From NCBI GenBank assembly GCA_946482575.1, contig CAMLRZ010000013.1, positions 1-28,461 of the forward strand: a DNA stretch of 28,461 nucleotides, written 5' to 3'. The DNA comes from an uncultured Candidatus Saccharibacteria bacterium (GTDB taxonomy: Bacteria; Patescibacteria; Saccharimonadia; Saccharimonadales; UBA4665). Both the position numbers and the translations under genes were made by a program. Below, piece by piece: positions 1 through 7,765 of the stretch; the stretch's first letter is position 1, and every line of letters begins with the position of its first letter. The notes beneath the pieces are model-generated. The model did not search any database. It had not been told where the DNA came from and was given only the letters and a program-made list of their open reading frames with translations.

Positions 1-2
1 TT

Positions 3-803
3 ATGAAAGTACAAGGCAAAGTATTTGTGGTCACAGGTGCAGGTGGAGGTATTGGCGGCCACATTGTGTCGGTGCTCCTGGCGCGAGGTGCAAAAGTGGC
101 GGCCGTGGACCTAAAGGACGAGGCCTTGCAGCTACTCAAACAGCAAGTAGGGGACGGTAGTATATCCACACACGCCGTAAATATTACCGATCGTGCTGCA
201 GTAGAGGCACTTCCGCAGCAGGTGATCGCCGCCCAAGGTGCCGTAGATGGGTTGATAAATTGCGCGGGTATTGTGCAACCCTTTGTAAAAGTGAACGATT
301 TAGATTATGACGCCATTGAGCGGGTTATGAATGTTAACTTTTATGGCACGCTGTACATGACCAAGGCCTTCTTGCCTGAGCTGCTAAAGCGACCGGAAGG
401 ATATGTGGCGAATGTTTCCAGTATGGGCGGATTTTTGCCGGTTCCAGGGCAGAGCGTATACGGCGCTTCAAAGGCGGCAGTTAAATTACTCACCGAAGGA
501 TTATATGCTGAGCTGCTTAACACCACGGTGCATGTGTCGGTGGTGTTCCCGGGCGCTACGAACACCAACATTACCAAAAACTCAGGGGTAAAGGCGCCGA
601 CCGCGGCATCCGCCGATCAAAATCAAAGCTTCCAAATGCTGTCGCCCGAGCAAGCCGCAACCATTATTGTGGATGGCATTCAAAAAAATAAGCCACAGAT
701 TTTTACGGGCAAAGATTCACGCACTATGAATAAGCTCTACCGCTTGAATCCAGTCTACGCCACCAAGCTCATTACCAAGCGGATGCAGTCGTTACTGCAG
801 TAG
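3..803 (+). CDS. Short-chain dehydrogenase/reductase (SDR)
   Basis: A 266-residue cytosolic oxidoreductase of the classical SDR family, which uses NAD(P)(H) to interconvert alcohols and ketones. Visible motifs are the Rossmann glycine motif TGAGGGIG at residues 11-18, Asp36 at the end of the second strand (favours NAD over NADP in this family), NCAG at 86-89, Asn111, a catalytic Ser139/Ser140 with Tyr153-x3-Lys157 (YGASK), and PG at 183-184. Length is normal for the family. The start codon lies two bases from the window edge, so its promoter is not visible, but the protein begins just before the first Rossmann strand as expected and appears complete. The substrate cannot be read from the sequence. 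Confidence 0.93.
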   Translation: MKVQGKVFVVTGAGGGIGGHIVSVLLARGAKVAAVDLKDEALQLLKQQVGDGSISTHAVNITDRAAVEALPQQVIAAQGAVDGLINCAGIVQPFVKVNDLDYDAIERVMNVNFYGTLYMTKAFLPELLKRPEGYVANVSSMGGFLPVPGQSVYGASKAAVKLLTEGLYAELLNTTVHVSVVFPGATNTNITKNSGVKAPTAASADQNQSFQMLSPEQAATIIVDGIQKNKPQIFTGKDSRTMNKLYRLNPVYATKLITKRMQSLLQ

Positions 804-840
804 CAGAGCTATCACTCCAGCGAGCGTTGTATTGAGGGGG

Positions 841-1365
841 CTATGCTAAAGCGGCGCGTATTTTGGCAGCACGACGAACAACAGCACTGGATTTATGGTG
901 TTCTTGAATGGTTAGCAAAGGCAGCAATTGATCGGCAGGGAACGAGCCGTCTTTAACAAACTGCGCTAACGTTTCCATGGTATTGGCGGCTACAATCCAG
1001 TCGACATCTTTGGTAGAAATGAGCTTTTTAAGCCATTGCACTGCGTGTTGCTTTTGCTTGTCGGCAAGTGGTACTTGTTTGTAGATCTGCGCCATGTGCC
1101 ATTGAATAGAAGGCTGCGTGGTGTCTGCAAAATCAGAAGCCAATCGATCTATGTAGGGCACGAGCCAATCGGGGTGCTCACGACAGATTTTTTCGAGCGC
1201 ATCAGCAGCACGCATCCGCACCCAGGCGTCGTCATTGAATAAGCACTGGTACAGTTCCTCAATATGAGAAGGGTTGTGTAGCACTATTTCTATAACCTCG
1301 GGGACTTTGCCAAGCGAATTGGCATGGCCGCCGGTGGTTAGCATCTTGGCAAGTGATTCAGTCAT
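841..1365 (-). CDS. HEAT-repeat-like protein, unknown function
   Basis: A 174-residue all-helical soluble protein. The stretch around residues 44-60 (NDDAWVRMRAADALEKI) is a typical HEAT/armadillo helix pair, and similar helix pairs follow to the C-terminus, so a short superhelical scaffold is likely. There are no catalytic motifs or membrane segments. The start at 1365 is supported by a TAGAAT -10 box (1377-1372) six bases upstream, which predicts a leaderless mRNA with no Shine-Dalgarno site. It converges on the SDR gene with only about 37 bases between the two ends. The function is unknown. A protein-interaction or DNA-alkylation-repair-like fold is possible, but I see no residues that decide it. 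Confidence 0.8.
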   Translation of the reverse strand: MTESLAKMLTTGGHANSLGKVPEVIEIVLHNPSHIEELYQCLFNDDAWVRMRAADALEKICREHPDWLVPYIDRLASDFADTTQPSIQWHMAQIYKQVPLADKQKQHAVQWLKKLISTKDVDWIVAANTMETLAQFVKDGSFPADQLLPLLTIQEHHKSSAVVRRAAKIRAALA

Positions 1366-1419
1366 GTCTCTATTCTATAAGAGGCTACGCAACTTACCTA
1401 CTTTTAGTTGGTGGAACTG

Positions 1420-1791
1420 TTAGCCTTCTACTTCTGCAGCAAAGCCGCCGTAAGCCATGCGTTTCATGTCAAATGGCATGAAGTCTTCTTCTGGCTGTTG
1501 GCTCATTTCTTCCATAACCTTGGCGTTTACTTCGTCGCGGTGTTCTTTGGATTCAAAAATAATAAACGAAAACCATACGGTTTCGCCGTCTTGTGCGCCG
1601 GCCATTTCGTCAAAGGCACGAGATTTTTCGGGGCCCATGTCGTGCTGAGCCATGTCGTCGCCGCGACATTCGTAGTATTCGAGGGCGCCATGCTTCATCC
1701 ACATGTCACGACCCATGGTGGCCATCTGCTTGTATTCCTCGGTCTTGTCCGATGGTACAACTAGCACAAATCCGTCAACGTATTTACCCAT
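1420..1791 (-). CDS. DUF1428 family protein
   Basis: A 123-residue protein matching the DUF1428 (YbaA-like) family from end to end: YVDGFVLVVP near the N-terminus, HGALEYYEC in the middle, GETVWFSF and HRDEVNAKVM, then MPFDMKRMAYGGF at the C-terminus. The fold is a dimeric alpha/beta barrel of the ferredoxin-like type. The biochemical role of the family is not established. I place the start at 1791 because a perfect AGGAGGTGCT Shine-Dalgarno site (801-792 of the 1.8 kb region, i.e. 1801-1792) directly precedes that ATG; an upstream in-frame start at 1821 lacks one. A TACAAT box at 1830-1825 would give a leader of about 27 bases. This makes it one of the leadered genes in the window. Confidence 0.92.
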   Translation of the reverse strand: MGKYVDGFVLVVPSDKTEEYKQMATMGRDMWMKHGALEYYECRGDDMAQHDMGPEKSRAFDEMAGAQDGETVWFSFIIFESKEHRDEVNAKVMEEMSQQPEEDFMPFDMKRMAYGGFAAEVEG

Positions 1792-1854
1792 AGCACCTCC
1801 TATACTTCTTGTGTTTACCAACTCATTGTAGCATTGATTAGAGCGAGCCGGGAA

Positions 1855-2247
1855 TTATTTACCTCGGAGCGGACGACGGGTAATGGCTTGCGCAATGGCT
1901 CCAAAAATGGCGCCAACTACAACTCCCATTATAAGCGTGGCAATCATGGCTGGAACACGGGCAAAGGCTGCCTCGTCCCAGTTGACTTGCTGAGGAATGA
2001 TGGCAATGGCTTCGTACAGTACGCTTGCGCCCATCACAGTCCAGAATGGCTGTTTGTCATGGGCTAGCACGGTGATAATGACCCACACTACACGAATACC
2101 AACCCAAACGCCGCCGATAACACCGGGTGCCCATTCGTCAGTAAGGCCAATTGCTTTGCTGAGTGGCCACAGTAGCCCAAGTAGCGCCAGTGGTACTGCC
2201 AATTTCCATGAAACTTTGTGAAAGATATTTGTATTTTGGTTGCTCAT
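1855..2247 (-). CDS. Small multi-pass membrane protein, unknown
   Basis: A 130-residue protein with about four hydrophobic segments (roughly residues 15-33, 41-62, 68-88 and 100-122) and a basic C-terminus ending RRPLRGK, suggesting a cytoplasmic tail. I do not recognise the family. A TATACT -10 box at 2259-2254 lies exactly six bases before the ATG, so the mRNA is probably leaderless. The gene is divergent from the LURP-one-like gene, with a shared intergenic region of about 60 bases carrying both promoters. Nothing in the neighbourhood assigns a function. Confidence 0.75.
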   Translation of the reverse strand: MSNQNTNIFHKVSWKLAVPLALLGLLWPLSKAIGLTDEWAPGVIGGVWVGIRVVWVIITVLAHDKQPFWTVMGASVLYEAIAIIPQQVNWDEAAFARVPAMIATLIMGVVVGAIFGAIAQAITRRPLRGK

Positions 2248-2310
2248 GTAGGTAGTATATCCTATTTTGACTACGCCCTAGGAGTTATGGTGTGCTATTA
2301 TGTACTCCAT

Positions 2311-2919
2311 ATGAAGCCACGCCTTATCGTTGAACAAAAGATTACCGCATTTGTTAACAAATACGCCATTTACACTGCCACTGAGGATGGCCACAAAGAC
2401 CAGCTGGTGGCGCTTGCGCAGCAAAAGCGCATTGCTCTTAAAGAAAAGATTACATTTTACACCGATGAGTCTAAGCAAGAAATTGCCTTTAGCTTTCGTG
2501 CTGAAAAAGTTATGGATATTCACGGCCGCTATTTGGTAGAAGATGCTCAGGGCCATCTGATCGGCGCCTTTAGAAAAGACTTTAAAAAGTCACTGCTCAG
2601 CAGCACCTGGAACATCATTGATGCGGGCGACAAAACGACGCTCAATGTCACCGAAAGTAGCATAGCACTTGCAGTTATTCGCCGTTACGGTGGTTTTATT
2701 CCAATTGTGGGGGACATTATTAATCTTATTACTTCGTTTCTGCGTTACCATTTTATATTTTTCGATGCCGAAACTGGCCGCGAAGTAGGTCGTTACCAAA
2801 AGACCACGTTGTTCCGTGACCACTACAAATTACTTGCGGAAGACGAGGCCTATACCAAACAGGATTGGCGCGTACTTGCCGCCATGGCCGTTGGCTTGGA
2901 CGCACTTCAAAGCCGTTAA
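2311..2919 (+). CDS. LURP-one-related (tubby-like barrel) protein
   Basis: A 202-residue protein resembling the LURP-one-related/DUF567 family, a tubby-like or scramblase-like twelve-strand barrel around a central helix. Supporting features are the ordered short strands (FSFRAEKVMDIHGRYLVED, then GHLIGAFRKDFKKSL, then STWNI) followed by a hydrophobic helix near residues 140-160 (FIPIVGDIINLI) and a terminal strand FFDAETGREVGRY. The family is known in bacteria, plants and animals, but its bacterial role is unclear; membrane-lipid binding is suggested for relatives. I start at 2311 and not at an upstream in-frame ATG (2218), because a TATTAT -10 box (2296-2301) sits nine bases before it and the upstream extension does not fit the fold. 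Confidence 0.75.
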   Translation: MKPRLIVEQKITAFVNKYAIYTATEDGHKDQLVALAQQKRIALKEKITFYTDESKQEIAFSFRAEKVMDIHGRYLVEDAQGHLIGAFRKDFKKSLLSSTWNIIDAGDKTTLNVTESSIALAVIRRYGGFIPIVGDIINLITSFLRYHFIFFDAETGREVGRYQKTTLFRDHYKLLAEDEAYTKQDWRVLAAMAVGLDALQSR

Positions 2920-2994
2920 ACTTCTATAAGATCTACTAGGGCATCAATTTACGCCTTCTCGATACTTCGTATTAATGCCATACTACTAAGAGAT

Positions 2995-4047
2995 ATGGAG
3001 CAATTAGCACAATTTGGCTGGACGGACACTTTCCGTCAAAAGTGGCAGCAACTTCAAACCGAGGGGCTTATACCCGCCCGGGTAGTGGCAGATTTTGGTA
3101 CCTCATTAAAGATTGCGACGCCAGCAATACTGACCGCGGAGCTCTCGGGTAAACTTGCGCATTATACTAACCGCGAAGACGTGCCCAAAGTTGGCGACTG
3201 GGTCGCCGCCCGGCCATCTGCCCATGGCAACGCAGTTATTGAAATGGTTGTGCCTCGCCACAGCGAAATCGCCCGCAAAGTCGCTGGCAAACAAACCGTA
3301 AAGCAAATTATTGCGGCCAACGTTGATGTTGCTTTTGTACTGCTGGCCCTGGATAACGATTTTAGTATCGAGCGGCTCAAACGATTTTTATACCAGCTTT
3401 CTATTAACGATATCGAACCCGTTATCGTGCTGAACAAAGCCGATAAAGTTGCAGATGTAACGCCATATGTGGAACGTCTACAGCAACTTAACTTGCCAAT
3501 TATTGTGGCTACCGCGATCCAAGGCTCTGGCGTTAGTGAAGTCATGTCGCATATTCAGCCGGGCCAAACTGCAATTTTGTTGGGCTCCTCGGGAGTGGGC
3601 AAGTCCACGCTCACCAATCAGTTGTTACAGCGTGAGGTGCAAGCCACTCAGGAGACTCGCGCTTCGGACGATACCGGTAAGCATACGACGGTTCATCGGG
3701 AGTTATTTGTGTTGCAAAATGGAGGGCTGCTTATTGATACACCTGGCATTCGCGAGCTGCAATTATGGGGTACTCAAGAAGATCTGGATGAGAATTTTGA
3801 CGATATAGCCCAGCTTATTAGCCAATGCAAGTACGCTAATTGCCAGCACAACGGCGAGCCCGGCTGTGCTGTTCAAGCTGCGCTCAAAAGTGGTCAGCTG
3901 GCTCCGGCGCATTACGCCAGCTATCTAAAAATGAAGGCCGAGCTTAGCGCGCTGCAGCAGAAAACTACCGTACGAACGCGTATGGCTAACAAAAAATCGC
4001 GCAAGAGCATCAATCGCCAAGTCAAAGATATGCTTGGTGATGATTAG
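2995..4047 (+). CDS. rsgA: Ribosome small-subunit-dependent GTPase A
   Basis: A 350-residue circularly permuted GTPase that acts in late 30S ribosomal subunit maturation, releasing assembly factors on GTP hydrolysis. The order is typical of the family: an N-terminal OB fold (about 25-100), then G4 NKAD (147-150), G1 GSSGVGKST (197-205), G2 around TGKHTT (227-232) and G3 DTPG (248-251), followed by a zinc-binding module with Cys278, Cys283, His285 and Cys291. The C-terminus is basic, as expected for rRNA contact. A CATACT box (2979-2984) ten bases upstream suggests a near-leaderless mRNA. The gene converges on the GDSL esterase gene, with under 20 bases between them. Confidence 0.96.
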   Translation: MEQLAQFGWTDTFRQKWQQLQTEGLIPARVVADFGTSLKIATPAILTAELSGKLAHYTNREDVPKVGDWVAARPSAHGNAVIEMVVPRHSEIARKVAGKQTVKQIIAANVDVAFVLLALDNDFSIERLKRFLYQLSINDIEPVIVLNKADKVADVTPYVERLQQLNLPIIVATAIQGSGVSEVMSHIQPGQTAILLGSSGVGKSTLTNQLLQREVQATQETRASDDTGKHTTVHRELFVLQNGGLLIDTPGIRELQLWGTQEDLDENFDDIAQLISQCKYANCQHNGEPGCAVQAALKSGQLAPAHYASYLKMKAELSALQQKTTVRTRMANKKSRKSINRQVKDMLGDD

Positions 4048-4066
4048 CCCCACGTTACCATGATTT

Positions 4067-5563
4067 TTACACAGACGGAGTAAGAAAAGACGCGAGCTGA
4101 TCGGCTATGTAGCTGTGGCCTTTATTCGATGGGTGCACAAGGTCGCCTGCCGGCCATAGGCCGTAATCATTCGCATCTGCGCCCGGCATTCGGGTACCCA
4201 CCGTAAAGTCCATTACACTCACTAACGAAGTGCCACCTGGTCCGTCTGTGTCACTATCTGCGATAGTCCATGCTGCGGTAACGTATTGCGACCAAGGGTA
4301 CGTGTACGAACTTTGATTTACGCGGGGAGGGTACATGTTGAGAATGATAGAAGGTTTGGGGTCGGGGAGCGCAGCGCGCAGCTGAGTGATAAGTGTAGTT
4401 ATGTTCGTAGTAAACGTTGAGGGCGTGACTGCCGAAAACTGATCATTGACGCCGAGCGAAATAATAATTGCCGATGGTGAAAGTGCTGCAATTGCCGCTG
4501 CGGGTCCCGCGGTTGCACTATTTGTTGCCGACACCCAGTTTGAGGTCTGCCAGCCATAATGCCCAGCATCATGAACCTGAATACCACTTGCGTAGTCATT
4601 GTTAAACTCGATTACCCCATCAATATTTGAACTGCCGGACACCCAGGCTAATCGAAGGGTGTGCGATCCGCTTGCCCCCAAGTTAATATGAGTAAGTTTT
4701 CCGTCTGCTATGCTTCCGCCATTTGTTGAAACGTTCGTAGCGGCGCCCCCGTCGACTGCCCAGCTAAACGTGCCGCCAAATGGAACCTGCGTCCACATGA
4801 TGTCGGCAGATGTACCTGTAAGGACGTAATCGATTGTCTGACCCGATGCGTTAAGCTGCAAAAACTGTGACTTGGGTCCAAGAGTGGACGCGGCAGTTGG
4901 CGAACCGGTAACGGTAGCAGGCCAGGGGAACGACACTTCTCCGGTGTTTGATGAGCCTAGAAAGCCTCGGCCACCACCGCTGAGGCCAGTGGTCTGGAAT
5001 CGTGTTCGTAAATTATCGCGAAGACGGGCAATCCAGCGACGATCATCTGTATCGGCGCCTTGTCCTTCGGTAATGCTGTCTCCGACGCAGACTACATTGC
5101 ACCGGGCGTAATGACGATTGGCTAAGCCGCTCATCCAGGGCGTGAGGGCTTGCGCGCGTTGCGCTGCCAATAGCTGCTGGTTGTAAGAGCTCGCGGTAAA
5201 GGCGCCGACCGCGGAAATTGTTACGTCTACTTTGTTATTGGCTGTATCATCACTGGCGCTAACGGTTATGCCTGTACCTTCAATGACGTTCAATCGTTTG
5301 CGCGTGCCAACAAGGGTGCCGGCGCTCGCTAGTTCAAGCTTCTGCGTGGTGGTGTCATCAACAACTGCTAAAGTACGATTTGTAGTGAGGTCACCTCCGC
5401 CGGTTAAGCCAGTTCCAGCGGTAACTTGGCGGGTGGATGGAACCATGGAGTCATCGGTGCGAAGTTTGAGCGTGCCATCTTCGTTATGCTCGACCCGAAG
5501 AAAGTCGTTTAGGACTTCTCCCCACGCATTGCTATCACCACCAGGATTTGGAAGACGTACCAC
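4067..5563 (-). CDS. SGNH/GDSL esterase with tail-fibre-like N-terminus
   Basis: A 498-residue protein. Residues about 145-498 are an SGNH hydrolase domain: block I VCVGDSITEG with nucleophile Ser163, block III GVNDQ at 371-375, and block V DLVHP with Asp474 and His477. Such enzymes deacylate esters, often on polysaccharides. A beta-sandwich insert appears to lie between blocks I and III (about 205-320). The N-terminal 120 residues begin LPNPGGDSNAWG and continue with AGTGLTGGGDLT and DTTTQKL, the low-complexity beta style found in phage tail fibres and related appendage proteins. No signal peptide is visible, so the route to the surface is unclear. The GTG start at 5563 has a GGGGAG Shine-Dalgarno site about eight bases upstream. 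Confidence 0.88.
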   Translation of the reverse strand: MVRLPNPGGDSNAWGEVLNDFLRVEHNEDGTLKLRTDDSMVPSTRQVTAGTGLTGGGDLTTNRTLAVVDDTTTQKLELASAGTLVGTRKRLNVIEGTGITVSASDDTANNKVDVTISAVGAFTASSYNQQLLAAQRAQALTPWMSGLANRHYARCNVVCVGDSITEGQGADTDDRRWIARLRDNLRTRFQTTGLSGGGRGFLGSSNTGEVSFPWPATVTGSPTAASTLGPKSQFLQLNASGQTIDYVLTGTSADIMWTQVPFGGTFSWAVDGGAATNVSTNGGSIADGKLTHINLGASGSHTLRLAWVSGSSNIDGVIEFNNDYASGIQVHDAGHYGWQTSNWVSATNSATAGPAAAIAALSPSAIIISLGVNDQFSAVTPSTFTTNITTLITQLRAALPDPKPSIILNMYPPRVNQSSYTYPWSQYVTAAWTIADSDTDGPGGTSLVSVMDFTVGTRMPGADANDYGLWPAGDLVHPSNKGHSYIADQLASFLTPSV

Positions 5564-5687
5564 CGTTGTACTCCCCGTTTAGGTTGCTTCTATTCACTAT
5601 ACGCCAATAGAAATGAGCCTTCAAGCATAGCTTTGCTTGATCTTCATACGGAAAGAGGCCAGCGTCAAGGCCGCTGATCAGTACTGG

Positions 5688-6005
5688 CTACTTTTTTGTC
5701 TTTGCAGGAAGTGCGCCAGCCGTTATTGCTATAAGCTTTGACAGCCAGGTGTTATCCTGCCAGGCAGACCGCGGAACGTGCATACCTGGCTTGGCTCCCG
5801 GATACGCGGGCGCTAGTTCAAGATCAGGAGCATAAGTTCGGCCTTGCACCGTATCTTTCACGAACAGCTCATCACGACATACCAGTGCGACTACCTTTTC
5901 ATCACAGTATAGCGCATACTCGCCAAACATTTTTCGGGCGCGAACATGGCCAGCGGGAGCAATTAACTGTAAGAGTTCTTCAATGGTGGCTTCGGTTGTG
6001 CGCAT
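5688..6005 (-). CDS. TfoX N-terminal domain protein
   Basis: A 105-residue protein made of the TfoX_N domain alone, with the hallmark RARKMFGEYALYCDEKVVALV near residues 22-42 followed by LFVKDT and the APAYPGAKP segment. The domain occurs in competence regulators such as TfoX/Sxy but also stands alone in many bacteria with unknown function. The C-terminal Sxy domain is missing, so a competence role cannot be assumed. The ATG lies two bases after the TAG stop of the VOC gene on the same strand, so the two are almost certainly co-transcribed and probably translationally coupled. Confidence 0.9.
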   Translation of the reverse strand: MRTTEATIEELLQLIAPAGHVRARKMFGEYALYCDEKVVALVCRDELFVKDTVQGRTYAPDLELAPAYPGAKPGMHVPRSAWQDNTWLSKLIAITAGALPAKTKK

Positions 6006-6007
6006 AG

Positions 6008-6355
6008 CTATTCAGACCACACTGCTAATTCATTGCCTGCCGGATCAGTAAAATGGAATCTGCGTCCACCAGGAAAAGGATAAATATCTCGAGTAATAGT
6101 TCCGCCAGCTTTTACTATGGCAGCTTTGGTTACTTCGAGGTCTTTCGCGTAGACAACAGCGAGCGGCTTTAATGGACGGTCGTCGGTAGCAATTACGCCG
6201 CTTTGCAGGCCGCTGTCCGCGGTATCACTATACACACCTCCCCAATCTTTATACTTCCAGCCAAATACTTGGGAGAAGAAATTCGTTACTGCTTTTAGCT
6301 CTTCAGGGTTTTTTGCTGGGAATTCAATGAGATCAATATGGTTATTCTTATTCAT
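6008..6355 (-). CDS. VOC-superfamily (glyoxalase-like) protein
   Basis: A 115-residue single-domain protein of the vicinal oxygen chelate fold. It opens with IDLIEFPAKNPEELKAVTNFFSQVFGW and ends with FHFTDPAGNELAVWSE, the classic closing motif of glyoxalase/bleomycin-resistance-like proteins, with Glu109 in the position of a usual metal ligand. The substrate is unknown. I place the start at 6355 because a TACAAT -10 box (6367-6362) is exactly six bases upstream, making the A of ATG the expected transcription start; an in-frame ATG at 6370 would overlap the promoter. It leads a two-gene unit with the TfoX_N gene. Confidence 0.9.
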   Translation of the reverse strand: MNKNNHIDLIEFPAKNPEELKAVTNFFSQVFGWKYKDWGGVYSDTADSGLQSGVIATDDRPLKPLAVVYAKDLEVTKAAIVKAGGTITRDIYPFPGGRRFHFTDPAGNELAVWSE

Positions 6356-6385
6356 GCACCTATTGTACAATACCGACCAAAACGA

Positions 6386-6862
6386 TTAACTAGTTTCAGT
6401 TAAATATGCGCGAAGCTTTTCTGCATATGGTACCCGTAGCTGCGCCTCAACAAACGCCGCCTGATCGTGGTTGTGGTAGAGTTTGTCGTTTACGTACCGC
6501 GGGTATACGTGCGCGTGAAGGTGCCAGACATCTTGGTCGCCAGCCGGCTCATTATGTTGGCGCGTTGATGTTCCGTCACAGTCATAGGTGGCGCGGATTG
6601 CTGTAGCGATTTTCTTTACGGTTTTGTAGACCTCGGCAAGGTGGTCGTCGGGGGTGCTGTAGATATTTTCGTAATGTTCGTTGGGAATAACAAGCACGTG
6701 ACCTTTGTTGTTCGCCCACCACTTGGGAGCGATAAACGCTGTAGTGAACTCGTTTTGGTACACGATATCCTGTGGTGAATTGTATTTGTCTGGATTGCCT
6801 GCTAGGAATTTGCAAAACGGACATGCGTAATCTTTGGGCTCATGACTGAAAGTGTTGCTCAT
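6386..6862 (-). CDS. HIT-family nucleotide hydrolase/transferase
   Basis: A 158-residue histidine-triad protein. The active-site motif is HLHAHVY with His114, His116 and His118, the middle one expected to form the nucleotidyl intermediate. A CPFC pair at 14-17 is the usual N-terminal zinc site half, and GHVLVIPNEHY (54-64) is the nucleotide-binding strand. Members hydrolyse or transfer nucleoside monophosphates from dinucleotides or aminoacyl-AMP; the exact substrate cannot be read. A TATCAT box (6874-6869) lies six bases from the ATG, predicting a leaderless mRNA. Confidence 0.93.
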   Translation of the reverse strand: MSNTFSHEPKDYACPFCKFLAGNPDKYNSPQDIVYQNEFTTAFIAPKWWANNKGHVLVIPNEHYENIYSTPDDHLAEVYKTVKKIATAIRATYDCDGTSTRQHNEPAGDQDVWHLHAHVYPRYVNDKLYHNHDQAAFVEAQLRVPYAEKLRAYLTETS

Positions 6863-6905
6863 CTACATATGATAACAGAGCGGCCTAGCTAAAGTTAGGT
6901 GGAGG

Positions 6906-7337
6906 CTACGTTAGTTTACCAGAAATACGCAACGCCTTGGCTATTGAGTCCTTGTAGAACGTGAGCAGGTCAAGACCTCTTAGCTCGCTGGTCTTAAACG
7001 CCCTAAATTCAACATGGCCTGCCTCACTCGTCTCTTCGAAAGCACTGGTCTTATCAAGTAAATCGCAGAGGTAGGTAATGACAAGAACTCCACTCTGTTC
7101 GTCTACTGATTTTTTTACGGTGAATATATCTGCACTAACTATTTCTCTGACACTTGTTTTAAAGCCTAGTTCTTCTTGGAGCTCCCGAACCACAGTTTCT
7201 GCAGGTCGCTCGCCGACATCAACTTTGCCTCCGGGTAGCTCCCATTCGTTTCGCTCATTTCTTCTAAGCCATACTTTTTCGTTTTCAAAGACGATTCCTT
7301 TAGACGATACGGGGACTCTATAAGGTGTGAATGCCAT
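6906..7337 (-). CDS. Nudix hydrolase
   Basis: A 143-residue Nudix hydrolase. The Nudix box runs from Gly37 to Gly58, starting GKVDVGE, with RELQEELG at 51-58 carrying the metal-binding glutamates Glu52, Glu55 and Glu56. These enzymes cleave nucleoside diphosphates linked to other groups, such as oxidised dNTPs, NDP-sugars or ADP-ribose. No specificity motif is visible. I start at 7337: a TACTAT -10 box stands eight bases before that ATG, while the alternative in-frame ATG at 7355 lies inside the promoter. Neighbouring VOC and HIT genes share strand and expression style but have their own -10 boxes, so they are separate units. Confidence 0.93.
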   Translation of the reverse strand: MAFTPYRVPVSSKGIVFENEKVWLRRNERNEWELPGGKVDVGERPAETVVRELQEELGFKTSVREIVSADIFTVKKSVDEQSGVLVITYLCDLLDKTSAFEETSEAGHVEFRAFKTSELRGLDLLTFYKDSIAKALRISGKLT

Positions 7338-7499
7338 TGAAATACATAGTAGCATACAACCGGCTGCACTCGCGCCCGGACCTCTTGAGGATGTGAAGAG
7401 TTATCAAGTAGCCATGCCCAGCTCGGAGGGATTCGATTCGGGTGAGCAGCAAAAGCTTCACTGGAGCTTTTGCTCATTCTCGTTCAATCCGAACAAAAG
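7338..7499. other. Intergenic stretch with one inverted repeat
   Basis: About 160 bases separate the Nudix gene from the tRNA terminator. The only clear structure is a 10-base inverted repeat, AGCAAAAGCT at 7448-7457 and AGCTTTTGCT at 7465-7474, with a 7-base loop and no following T run. A minus-strand reading frame crosses it (from 7477) but overlaps the Nudix gene out of frame and has no promoter or ribosome binding site, so I do not call it a gene. Confidence 0.45.
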
Positions 7500-7529
7500 A
7501 AAAAAGACCTACAAAAGCAGGTCTTTTTT
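7500..7529 (-). terminator. Intrinsic terminator after tRNA-Gln (works on both strands)
   Basis: Arms AAAAAAGACCT (7500-7510) and AGGTCTTTTTT (7519-7529) form an 11-base stem with an 8-base loop. The A and T runs make it a bidirectional terminator. On the minus strand it lies just past the CCA end of the tRNA. Confidence 0.9.
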
Positions 7530-7532
7530 CTT

Positions 7533-7606
7533 TGGCTGGGGATGAGGGATTCGAACCCCCGATCATGGGACCAGAACCCACTGCCTTACCACTTGGCCAA
7601 TCCCCA
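7533..7606 (-). tRNA. tRNA-Gln (anticodon CUG), CCA encoded
   Basis: The minus strand folds into a full cloverleaf. The acceptor arms TGGGGAT and ATCCCCA pair over seven bases; the D arm GCC...GGC has three pairs; the anticodon stem GTGGG/CCCAT encloses the loop TTCTGGT with anticodon CTG; the variable loop is four bases; and the T arm GGGGG-TTCGAAT-CCCTC has one G-T pair. The discriminator G is followed by an encoded CCA at 7535-7533. The first base pair (T-A) and the sequence closely resemble bacterial glutamine tRNAs. A TATACT box at 7629-7624 is placed to start transcription shortly upstream. Confidence 0.96.
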
Positions 7607-7765
7607 ATATTAAGAACAAAATTAGTATAGCAAATTATTGGAGTAATTTCCAGTCCTAGCAGCCTGTAGTAACGAATAGGGTGGGGGGAGAACAGCGGGC
7701 AGAGGAGGCCGGGCAGCCAGTTGGCACGTGCCCGGCCTCCTTGCGTGCCACATTGACGAAGCGGA
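7607..7765 (-). terminator. GC-rich 3' hairpin of island A membrane gene
   Basis: No gene is visible in these 159 bases. They hold the tRNA promoter at the left end and a perfect 13-base inverted repeat, arms at 7703-7715 and 7729-7741 (core GGCCGGGC), with a 13-base loop. It lies 25 bases past the stop of the 7766-8158 minus-strand gene. There is no T run after it, so it may be an mRNA-stabilising 3' structure or a non-classical terminator. Confidence 0.6.

Noticed and set aside
7166..7477. 103-codon minus-strand frame upstream of and overlapping the Nudix gene
   Set aside because: Its second half is an out-of-frame reading of the Nudix gene; no -10 box or ribosome site precedes it.
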